From an uncultured Sutterella sp. (GTDB taxonomy: Bacteria; Pseudomonadota; Gammaproteobacteria; Burkholderiales; Burkholderiaceae_F): a stretch of DNA of 35,597 nucleotides. The notes under the pieces are model-generated. The model was given only the letters and a program-made list of their open reading frames with translations, made no database searches and was not told the DNA's origin. Made by a program: the position numbers and the translations under genes. Location: NCBI GenBank assembly GCA_900546995.1, contig URFF01000011.1, positions 1-35,597 of the forward strand. Direction: 5' to 3'. Below, piece by piece: positions 1 to 7,425 of this stretch (its first letter is position 1; every line of letters begins with the position of its first letter).

Positions 1-2211
1 CCGTCGGCAACCGAGCCAACAGTGGCGAAACGAAGCCCCGCAAGGTCATTTACAGTGACACCCTCGGCAAGCTGGGCTGCGATGGTAAAGGAGCTGTCCT
101 TGGCGACATTTTTGAGATAGAGCATGTCCGATTTGATCTCTTCAGTGCCTTCGGTGTAGGCGCCAAGAGACATGTCAAACTGTCCCTTGCCTGAAATATT
201 TTCAATCGTCACAGAGGAATTGGTGTTTTTGGTCAGGTCAATGCGTCCGCCATCAGTGCCAAAAGCCACATTTTTAACAAAGTTTTGACCACGAGCAAAC
301 CAAGAGCCGCCGTTAAGGTTGATGGTCGCGGATCCGGATTGAGTAACGGGTAGTTCCGTGCCATCAGCTGTCACAAATGCGGAGTTACGGAAAATCGCGT
401 CACTTCCTAGCGTATCGACTTCATGGTAGTCATCGACTTGACCCTCCATGACTGAATCTTTACCGAGAGTGATTTCAATGGCGCCACCGTTTCCAGCATA
501 AACATCACCAACAATATTGACGGTGTTATCGTTGCTACCAATCTCGATGCTTGCGCCCATCGCATTTTCATCTGTTGTTCCGCGGCCTGCAACAATAGTG
601 CCGAAGATATCAGCCGTTTGTCCGCTTGTGTTGGCAATGAGAACCTTGGCGCCGCTGACTGCGCGAACTGCGAAAGATTTGAGATTTGATTCAACCGTGG
701 AAGGATCTTCGGCGTATCCGCCTGCGTACTCTGTCCAATTAGACGGATTAATTGTGGCAGAACCGATTTCAGCATTTGAGTTATTTTCAGCGTTAAGCGC
801 AACAGCAAAATCAGCTTTGATGTTTTTGACAGTCAATAAATCAGCATTTAGCTTAGCCATTGTGTTGTTGTGGATACCGTAGGCAGCCTTTGTTCCAGTG
901 ACTGTATCAACATTGATTTGCTTTGAAGTGAAACTTATTGAATCAGATATTTCAGCGCTGTTATGGATACCATAAGCCTCTCCGCCGACTACATTACGAA
1001 CTTTAATCGAATCCTGAACAATTGAGCCTTTATAATCGTGACCGGAATACGCATGGTTTTTTATACCTGTGGCGACTCCCTGATTTGACGCGGTGACTGT
1101 GTCAATCGTAACCGATTGACCTTCCCATCGGTTGCTTTCGATCTGAGCAGCCACACTCTCATTTGAAGTTTCTGATCCGATGTTCTGAATAGTAACTATT
1201 TTTGTTTGAGTGGTCTCTTCACTATAGGAGTCATAGTTTATGTTTAAGCCATACGAAGACTTGCCTGATACGGTATCAACAAGTAAATTGTTGTTGATGA
1301 GGTTCCCGCTGAAAATATTCATCCCGGAAGCTTCGCCGGACTCCGAATGAATGTCAGAAATACCGATAGAATCAAAAGTTACCGCGTTTTCTACAACACT
1401 CTCATCAACTGAAAGTTCAATTTGAACTCCAGTTGCTTGCCCCGGGCCAAACATTTGATTTATGTCATTTGCAAGCTCTTTCCCAAAGAGTTGCTCCAAC
1501 GATTCTTTTGTCGATGTAACTCCAGAAACTTCAAGTTTTTTCCCTATTGAATTTTGTTTAAACCAAGCACCTCTGACACTGTGTCCATGAATTTCGCTTA
1601 TCTCAATCGTCCCTTCATTTTCCACTATTGGACTCATCGATTGTTTAGATGCGGATGCCAATAATCCGTAAGCACCCAAGCCATTAATGTTGCTTATTTT
1701 GATCGTATCGTAAGATAAATCAGTACTCTGGTTAAGGATGCCAAAAGCTCCTGCCAATGAACCTTTAGCTGTGACGTTATTAACACTGATTTGGTTTGCT
1801 GCGATTAAGTCATTATTGCTGAATCGAACGCCGTAGTACTGGATCTCATTAACGAGGACCTCGGGATCTACGGATTCCTGAACAATATTTTCAACAGTGA
1901 TATTGGAAATTGGTGTGCCAACAACTTCACTGTATTGAATTTTTATTCCACCATTGCCTCGAGCATCCGGCGATCTCTCTTTCATGTCTTTAAAGCTGAT
2001 GCCTTTAGCCGTGATTGAAGTCAAATCACTAAGATTTTCACCTCTGATATTAATGGCATAAACATTGTCGCTCTCGCCTTCGTACTCTATGCCTTCTTCA
2101 GACATAGAGCTTGCAAAAGTTTGTGAAGAGAACAAAGTTGCTATAGATAAAGCAATCAATGTTTTACTAAGTATTTTGTTCGGATGATTAGGGGGGGGCA
2201 AATTTGGTCAT
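1..2211 (-). CDS. Autotransporter adhesin, 5' part; frame broken at a poly-C run after the start
   Basis: A minus-strand frame stays open from about 2207 to the window edge, over 730 codons without a stop. It begins with a signal peptide (NKILSKTLIALSIATLFSS, then TFA-S cleavage). The rest is a repetitive, Ser/Thr/Asn-rich, beta-helix-like passenger with recurring AYGIHN-type units (for example 867-884 and 960-977). Near the window edge come VNIVGDVYAGNGG, GKGQFDMSLG and SDMLYLKNV, typical of the end of a type Va passenger, so the beta-barrel should lie just left of the window. The only good ATG (2209-2211, GGAT 8 bases upstream) is out of frame: with eight C it reads MTKFAPP then TAA. Seven or ten C would join it to the signal peptide. 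A TTG at 2199-2201 is in frame but has no ribosome site. Binding target unknown. The family call is from pattern recognition; the frame analysis is read directly. Confidence 0.8.
2191..2198. repeat. Homopolymer G8/C8 tract, candidate phase-variation switch
   Basis: Eight G on the plus strand (C8 in the coding sense), 10 bases after the ATG of the autotransporter gene. The ATG frame hits TAA immediately after the run, while the long frame with the signal peptide is one base out. Loss of one C, or gain of two, restores the frame. Slipped-strand mispairing in such tracts is the known mechanism of phase-variable surface proteins in other bacteria. A sequencing or assembly miscount is the alternative. 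Confidence 0.65.
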
Positions 2212-2227
2212 AAAACACTATCCATTT

Positions 2228-2257
2228 AATATAGGTTCACACATGAGAGAAACTTAA
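2228..2257 (-). promoter_or_regulatory. Possible promoter of the autotransporter gene
   Basis: On the minus strand, TTAAGT (2252-2257) is followed by 18 bases and TATATT (2228-2233), with the ATG 17 bases after the -10. The -10 is reasonable and the -35 weak. Confidence 0.3.
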
Positions 2258-2269
2258 CATTTTACTATG

Positions 2270-2355
2270 AAAAGTTTTCGAGTCTAAAAGATGACTTTTT
2301 AGTTTTAGCTGATGACTTTTCTCATCATCAGCAATATCGAAATAAAGATGATGAG
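2270..2355 (+). promoter_or_regulatory. Overlapping inverted and direct repeats upstream of crcB
   Basis: GCTGATGA (2308-2315) can pair with TCATCAGC (2325-2332). The overlapping CTCATCATC (2321-2329) can instead pair with GATGATGAG (2347-2355), so the two stems are mutually exclusive. GATGACTTTT occurs twice, 21 bases apart (2290-2299 and 2311-2320), and AAAAGT at 2270-2275 can pair with either ACTTTT. This may be a structured crcB leader or a regulator site between the divergent genes. No known riboswitch class was recognised with confidence. Confidence 0.35.
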
Positions 2356-2419
2356 ATTGACTTAAGTGAGAGTATCATTCGCAACGCTATTTTATTCTCT
2401 ACATTGAAACTCTTTCATC

Positions 2420-2824
2420 ATGATTACAAAAGACGGTCCGCTTTGGCTAGTTGTTGTCAGTGTAGCAACGGGTGCATCCATTGGTGCGTTAATCCGTTGG
2501 GGGTTAACATACATTTTCAACGGAACACAATGGTTTTTGTCTTCGCCGCTTGGAACCGTTTTTTCCAATCTCATCGCCGCCTATTTAATGGGGGCAGTGC
2601 TTGCGTGGCTATCCACTCGACCGGATATTAGCCCGGCTGTGAGGCTTTTTATTATCACTGGTTTCCTTGGAGCTTTGTCGACGTTAACGGCGGTGTTGGG
2701 GGAGAACCTTCACTTTATGCTTACCGGCCAATGGCTTGCTTCGCTTGAGCACTTCGCGATTCATTTTGGCGGCGCTTTTTTCGCTTTAGTGTTGGGGGTT
2801 CTCACAGTTCGAGGCCACCTTTAA
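2420..2824 (+). CDS. crcB: Fluoride ion channel/exporter CrcB (Fluc)
   Basis: A 134-residue membrane protein with four hydrophobic segments, the usual length for CrcB/Fluc. Diagnostic elements are the GASIGALIRWGL segment near residues 13-24, GTVFSNLIAAYLMG around 45-58 (the conserved Gly-Thr, Asn and Gly of the family) and GFLGALSTLTA around 82-92, where the family has its conserved G-F-x-G-x-x-(S/T)T-(F/L)ST-type motif. The family forms dual-topology dimers in the inner membrane that expel fluoride. The ATG at 2420 was chosen because the helix-1 motif follows it; no strong ribosome site is visible. The gene stands alone, with the autotransporter divergent on the left and clpB downstream with its own promoter. 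Confidence 0.9.
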   Translation: MITKDGPLWLVVVSVATGASIGALIRWGLTYIFNGTQWFLSSPLGTVFSNLIAAYLMGAVLAWLSTRPDISPAVRLFIITGFLGALSTLTAVLGENLHFMLTGQWLASLEHFAIHFGGAFFALVLGVLTVRGHL

Positions 2825-2929
2825 CCGCCAGTTGAAACTAGAAGGCAACCAGTCAATCAAATTTGAGAAAATTGTTACAAATATCTTTTAACCAATTGAT
2901 TTGTAAATATAAATTTATTTCTCTCATCT

Positions 2930-2958
2930 CTTGAATTTAATCTAAATCATCCCAATAT
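2930..2958 (+). promoter_or_regulatory. Sigma-32 (heat-shock) promoter of clpB
   Basis: CTTGAA (2930-2935), a 15-base spacer and CCCAATAT (2951-2958) match the RpoH consensus (CTTGAA, 13-17 bases, CCCCATNT). The pyrimidine-rich TCTCATCT just upstream fits too. It lies 66 bases before the clpB start, consistent with heat-shock control of this disaggregase. Confidence 0.8.
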
Positions 2959-3023
2959 AGTCTCTAGTAAAACAAATCGCTCATCGTTAAAGAAAGCGAT
3001 GAGCAAAAGGACGATTAGAGACT
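2959..3023 (+). repeat. Nested inverted repeats at the clpB translation start
   Basis: AGTCTCTA (2959-2966) is perfectly complementary to TAGAGACT (3016-3023), which ends at the base before the ATG. Inside it, GCTCATCG (2979-2986) pairs with CGATGAGC (2997-3004) around a 10-base loop. The ribosome site AAGGA (3007-3011) lies between the two 3' arms. The outer 5' arm is at or just before the expected sigma-32 start site, so it may be absent from that transcript. Confidence 0.45.
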
Positions 3024-5618
3024 ATGAGACAAGACAAGTTAACAACCAAGTTCCAGCAAGCGTTGGCTGATGCGCAAAGCTTGGCCTTAACCAATGACAA
3101 TCAGATCATGGAAGACCTGCATTTGCTTTCGGCCCTTTTGCATGATGAAGACGGTTCAAGCAAATCGTTGTTACAACGAGCTGGTGTCAACGTTCAGAAG
3201 CTGTTGAGCGAAGTGGAAGACGCCGTTCGTCGTTTGCCAAAAGTCAGTGGCACCGGTGGTGATATTCAAGCCGGACGAGACTTGATCAATTGGCTGAATC
3301 TCACGGAAAAAGAAGCCATGTCTCGCGGCGATGAGTACATCTCTGTGGATATGGCGCTTTTGGCCTTGTGCGAAGAGCAGGGCGAGGCAGGCCGCATTGC
3401 TAAACGCTGCGGTTTAACGCGCCGTGTGATGGAAGCCGCTGTCAATGAAGTGCGTGGCGGCGACAAGGCTGATAATCCCGATGCGGAAAATCAACGCGAG
3501 GCCCTTAAAAAGTACACGATTGATTTGACGCAAAAAGCCCGTGAGGGAAAGCTTGATCCGGTGATTGGCCGTGATGATGAAATTCGGCGTGCTATGCAAA
3601 TTTTGCAACGCCGCACAAAGAATAATCCGGTTTTGATTGGTGAACCGGGTGTCGGCAAAACGGCTGTCGTGGAAGGTTTGGCTCAGCGTATTGTCAACGG
3701 AGAAGTTCCCGATACGCTTCGCAATAAGCGCATTTTAAGCCTCGATATGGCTGGGCTTATTGCCGGCGCCAAGTATCGCGGCGAGTTTGAAGAGCGGCTT
3801 AAGAAGTTACTCAAAGAAGTCACACAATCAAACGGCCAGATCATTCTCTTTATCGATGAATTGCACACCGTGGTCGGTGCCGGTAAAACCGAAGGCTCAA
3901 TGGATGCGGGCAACATGTTAAAGCCTGCTTTGGCTCGCGGTGAGTTGCATGTGATTGGCGCAACAACGCTAGACGAATATCGCAAGTACGTTGAAAAAGA
4001 TGCTGCCTTGGAGCGTCGTTTCCAAAAAGTGATGGTCGATGAACCGAGTGTGGAAGACACAATCGCGATTTTGCGTGGCTTGCAGGAAAAGTATGAAGCG
4101 CACCATGGCGTGGAAATCACTGACCCCGCTATTGTCGCCGCTGCGGAATTGTCTCAACGCTACATTACTGATCGGTTCTTACCGGATAAGGCCATTGACT
4201 TGATTGATGAGGCCGCGGCCCGCGTCAAGATGGAGATCGATTCTAAGCCTGAAGAACTCGATAAGTTGGATCGTCGGCTCATTCAATTAAAGATTGAACG
4301 GGAAGCGATGAAAAAAGAAACCGATGAAGCGAGCATCAAGCGGTTGCAGGCGATTGAAGCCGAAATTGAAACGCTAACCAAGCAATACGCTGATTTGGAA
4401 GAGGTTTGGAAGAAAGAAAAGGTCGAAGCGCTTGAAGCGAAGACGGTACGTGACGATATCGATAAGACCAAACACAAGATGGAGGAATACCGCCGTCAAG
4501 GACAATTTGAGAAATTGGCTGAGCTTCAGTATGGCGTTTTACCCAAATTGGAAGAACGCCTGCGTAAGGAAGAATCCAAGAAGGCCGGTGGCGACAATCA
4601 ACCGAAGTTACTTCGTACGAGTGTCGGCGCCGAAGAAATCGCCGAAGTAGTTTCCCGCGCGACGGGCATTCCGGTTTCCAAGATGATGGAAGGCGAGCGT
4701 CAGAAGTTATTGCATATGGGCGACGCTTTACAAAAACGCGTTGTCGGTCAGCAAGAAGCCGTTAAGGCGGTGGTTGACACGATTTTGCGTTCTCGTGCTG
4801 GACTGTCGGATCTGAATCGCCCGTACGGTTCGTTCCTCTTTTTGGGACCAACCGGTGTGGGTAAGACGGAATTAACGAAGGCGTTGGCTCAGTTCCTCTT
4901 TGATACCGAAGATGCCATGATTCGTATCGATATGAGCGAATTCATGGAAAAGCACTCGGTGGCTCGTTTAATCGGTGCGCCTCCGGGATATGTCGGCTAT
5001 GAAGAAGGCGGCTATCTCACCGAAGCCGTGCGCCGTAAACCGTATAGCGTGATTTTGCTCGATGAAGTCGAAAAAGCGCATCCGGATGTCTTCAATGTCC
5101 TCTTGCAGGTCTTGGATGACGGCAGAATGACCGATGGCCAAGGACGCACCGTGGACTTTAAGAACACGGTCATCATTATGACGAGTAACTTGGGCTCTCA
5201 CGAAATCCAAAATTTGGTGGGCCATCCCCAAGAGGAAGTGAAAGAAGCGGTGATGCAGGAAGTGCGTCAGCACTTTAGACCCGAGTTCATCAACCGTATC
5301 GATGAGATTGTGGTCTTTAACGCTTTGGGTGAATCCGTGATCAAGGATATTGCCAAGATTCAATTGGTGAAGTTGGCCGCTCGCGTGAAGGCTCAAGATA
5401 TCACGCTTGAAGTTACTGACGCAGCGCTAGCCGAAATTGCCAAGGTTGGCTTTGATCCGCTTTTTGGCGCTCGTCCGCTCAAACGCGCGATCCAGGACCA
5501 TATTGAAAACGGTTTGTCTCGCTTGTTGTTAAACGGTTCGGTGAAACCGAAAGACACAGTGGTTGTTAGTGCCAAAGAAGATCATTTCACGTTTGACGTG
5601 AAATCTTCTGAAGCTTAA
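3024..5618 (+). CDS. clpB: ATP-dependent chaperone ClpB (protein disaggregase)
   Basis: 864 residues, the normal full length. It has an N-terminal Clp repeat domain (about 1-145) starting MRQDKLTTKFQQAL. The first AAA+ module has Walker A GEPGVGKT at 206-213 and Walker B LFIDELHTV. The charged coiled-coil middle domain at about 400-530 separates ClpB from ClpA and ClpC. The second AAA+ module has GPTGVGKT at about 608-615 and the GYVGYEEGG pore loop. It works as a cytosolic hexamer that threads aggregated proteins and hands them to DnaK. It is monocistronic, with a sigma-32 promoter upstream and a strong terminator 28 bases after the stop. The start has AAGGA 12 bases upstream, a rather long spacing. 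Confidence 0.97.
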   Translation: MRQDKLTTKFQQALADAQSLALTNDNQIMEDLHLLSALLHDEDGSSKSLLQRAGVNVQKLLSEVEDAVRRLPKVSGTGGDIQAGRDLINWLNLTEKEAMSRGDEYISVDMALLALCEEQGEAGRIAKRCGLTRRVMEAAVNEVRGGDKADNPDAENQREALKKYTIDLTQKAREGKLDPVIGRDDEIRRAMQILQRRTKNNPVLIGEPGVGKTAVVEGLAQRIVNGEVPDTLRNKRILSLDMAGLIAGAKYRGEFEERLKKLLKEVTQSNGQIILFIDELHTVVGAGKTEGSMDAGNMLKPALARGELHVIGATTLDEYRKYVEKDAALERRFQKVMVDEPSVEDTIAILRGLQEKYEAHHGVEITDPAIVAAAELSQRYITDRFLPDKAIDLIDEAAARVKMEIDSKPEELDKLDRRLIQLKIEREAMKKETDEASIKRLQAIEAEIETLTKQYADLEEVWKKEKVEALEAKTVRDDIDKTKHKMEEYRRQGQFEKLAELQYGVLPKLEERLRKEESKKAGGDNQPKLLRTSVGAEEIAEVVSRATGIPVSKMMEGERQKLLHMGDALQKRVVGQQEAVKAVVDTILRSRAGLSDLNRPYGSFLFLGPTGVGKTELTKALAQFLFDTEDAMIRIDMSEFMEKHSVARLIGAPPGYVGYEEGGYLTEAVRRKPYSVILLDEVEKAHPDVFNVLLQVLDDGRMTDGQGRTVDFKNTVIIMTSNLGSHEIQNLVGHPQEEVKEAVMQEVRQHFRPEFINRIDEIVVFNALGESVIKDIAKIQLVKLAARVKAQDITLEVTDAALAEIAKVGFDPLFGARPLKRAIQDHIENGLSRLLLNGSVKPKDTVVVSAKEDHFTFDVKSSEA

Positions 5619-5646
5619 TACCCGTTTTTTAGTGTATTTTGCCTAG

Positions 5647-5682
5647 GGGAATCGCATTTTGTTGGGTGCGATTCCCTTTTTT
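5647..5682 (+). terminator. Rho-independent terminator of clpB
   Basis: Perfect 10-base-pair stem GGGAATCGCA / TGCGATTCCC (5647-5656 and 5667-5676) followed by six T. Confidence 0.92.
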
Positions 5683-5736
5683 CACGAAAATGCCCTTTAC
5701 AAAGCGGCTTTTTCAGGTGTAAATTTCTCAACAAAG

Positions 5737-5904
5737 TTGATAGAGGCGCGAAGAGAAAGAGTAGCTGTCAGAGGGGGCGCCCGATGAAGGCAGTGAAAGG
5801 TCGATTCGCCGAAACGGTTGGTCCGGCGGGACGAATCAGTTGGGCATGGGAAAAAGATTTCCATGACTCCTGCTTCAGGCTACTGAGGTGGAGGAGCTAT
5901 CGAT
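5737..5904 (+). ncRNA. Lysine riboswitch aptamer (L-box)
   Basis: The conserved elements appear in order. P1 forms from TTGATAG (5737-5743) and CTATCGA (5897-5903). Between them are AGAGGCGCG (5742-5750), AGTA (5760-5763), the AGTGAAAGG segment (5792-5800), GCCGAA (5808-5813), a GGGCATGG...CCATGACT helix (about 5840-5870) and the 3' signature GGTGGAG (5887-5893) leading into GAGCTATC. Order, length and motifs match the bacterial lysC-type lysine riboswitch. It lies upstream of an APC transporter and amidohydrolase, so lysine is expected to repress both through the adjacent terminator. Confidence 0.92.
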
Positions 5905-5947
5905 CGCAAACGCCCCGTCGTCATTGGACACGTGAGACAAAAGGAAG

Positions 5948-5974
5948 GTTGCATCGGTAGATGCAACTTTTTTT
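5948..5974 (+). terminator. Intrinsic terminator, expression platform of the lysine riboswitch
   Basis: Stem GTTGCATC / GATGCAAC (5948-5955 and 5960-5967), loop GGTA, then seven T. It sits 44 bases after the aptamer and 37 bases before the transporter start, with no gene in between, so it is most likely the transcriptional switch. Confidence 0.85.
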
Positions 5975-6010
5975 GACTCTCTTGTTTGAAATTTTGTTTA
6001 GGAAAAAACA

Positions 6011-7411
6011 ATGACGACTACTTCAAATGCCATGAATAATCTGCAGACAGAGCAGACCGAAATGCGCCGTGAGGTGACGCTTTTCGGTGGTATTTCTGTT
6101 TTAGCAGGTATTATGATCGGCTCGGGCATCTTCTATATCGGTGCCATCGTTTTACAGCGCGCGGGGATGAGCCCGGGGCTGTCCCTTTTGGTTTGGTTAA
6201 TCGGCGGTATTGTGACGCTTTTGAGCGGCATCTGCTTTGCCGAATTAGGTGCCATGATTCCGCGTGCCGGCGGCTACTACGTTTACTTGCGCGAGGCCTA
6301 TGGTGAACGAATCGCCTTTATGTGCGGTTTCGGTAATTTCACTCTCTCTAACCCTGGTTCCATTGCCGCTTTGGCAGTGGCATTTGCGGCGGCACTGAAT
6401 TCCATGTGGACCATCGATCCGATGATGCAAAAGGTGATTGCTGTCGCCACGGTTTTGTTATTGACCTTCATTAACATTCGTGGTGTCGGGTTAGGCAGCC
6501 GCCTTCAAAACGTCTTCATGATTTTGAAGTTGTTGCCGATTCTTTTGATTTTGTTTGCCGGCCTTTTCTTCGGAACCGAGTCGCCTGACCTCTTCATGAT
6601 GCCCGGCGAAATGCCTTCCTTTGGCACGCTCATGTCAATGATCGGTTTTGCGGTGATTGCCACGCTTTGGGCTTATGAAGGCTGGACGAACCTCAATAAC
6701 ATCGCCGAAGAAATCAAGAATCCGAAGCGCAACATTCCTTTGTCTTTGATTTTGGCTATCACGGGTGTGGCGATTTTGTACGTGTTGTTTAACTATTCGA
6801 TCTTCCGTGTCGTGCCTTATGACAAGATCGTCGCGATGATCGAAGCCGACAATTATTACTTGGGTACGGAAGCGGCCAATATGCTCTTTGGTGACGCCGG
6901 AATGATCATCGTTGGTGCCGCCATGGTGCTTGCGATTTTCAGCTCCTTAAATGGTTGCATTTTGGCTTTCCCGCGTATGACCTATGCAATGGCTCGTGAC
7001 GGATCGTTCTTTAAGCCGCTCGGAAAGCTTCACCCGGTCTACAAGACCCCGGTGAATGCTCAATTGGTTTCGGCCGCTTTGGCGATCGTATTGATTCTGT
7101 CGCGTACCTTGGGTGAATTAACGAGTTTGGTGGCTTTGTGCGGCATGATTTTCCACGGCATGACGTTCTTCTCAGTGATCGTTTTGCGTCACAAGTATCC
7201 GACGATGGAACGTCCTTACAAGGTTTGGTTCTATCCGATTCCGATTTTGTTGATCTGTGCGATCATGATCGGTTTGATTGCCAATACCATCATCAACGAT
7301 CCGTTTACCGTGGTATTAGGTTTCGTGGTTCCGCTCTTAGGCTTGCTGCTGTATGAAGTGATGTTCCGCAAGTCTCATGAAGCTTATGTTGCTGAACAAA
7401 ATAAGCAATAA
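6011..7411 (+). CDS. APC-superfamily amino acid transporter under a lysine riboswitch
   Basis: 466 residues with 12 predicted hydrophobic segments. The first carries the APC substrate-backbone signature IMIGSGIFYIGAIV (about 35-50), followed by the CFAELGAMIPRAGGYYVYL loop typical of the LAT/APC branch. WAYEGWTNLNNIAEEIKNP (about 224-242) and the PVNAQLVSA segment are also family hallmarks. It resembles SteT/LAT-like permeases rather than LysP, but the aptamer points to lysine or a lysine derivative as substrate. AGGA seven bases before the ATG supports the start. The amidohydrolase begins 14 bases after the stop with no terminator between, so they are one operon. Substrate and direction (uptake or exchange) are inferred. 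Confidence 0.85.
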   Translation: MTTTSNAMNNLQTEQTEMRREVTLFGGISVLAGIMIGSGIFYIGAIVLQRAGMSPGLSLLVWLIGGIVTLLSGICFAELGAMIPRAGGYYVYLREAYGERIAFMCGFGNFTLSNPGSIAALAVAFAAALNSMWTIDPMMQKVIAVATVLLLTFINIRGVGLGSRLQNVFMILKLLPILLILFAGLFFGTESPDLFMMPGEMPSFGTLMSMIGFAVIATLWAYEGWTNLNNIAEEIKNPKRNIPLSLILAITGVAILYVLFNYSIFRVVPYDKIVAMIEADNYYLGTEAANMLFGDAGMIIVGAAMVLAIFSSLNGCILAFPRMTYAMARDGSFFKPLGKLHPVYKTPVNAQLVSAALAIVLILSRTLGELTSLVALCGMIFHGMTFFSVIVLRHKYPTMERPYKVWFYPIPILLICAIMIGLIANTIINDPFTVVLGFVVPLLGLLLYEVMFRKSHEAYVAEQNKQ

Positions 7412-7425
7412 GGATTGGACGCATT

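Noticed and set aside
407..882. Two overlapping open frames of about 120-130 codons within the autotransporter
   Set aside because: Both are in other frames of the long minus-strand passenger frame, lack ribosome sites and have no recognisable motifs.
2220..2420. Fluoride riboswitch upstream of crcB
   Set aside because: GCTGATGAC and a possible AAAAGT-ACTTTT pseudoknot recall the aptamer, but the conserved 5' hairpin with its GGxGATGG loop and the AAC linker cannot be found, so it is not annotated.
3266..5575. Minus-strand open frames opposite clpB
   Set aside because: Shadows of a strongly conserved gene on the plus strand, without motifs or start signals.
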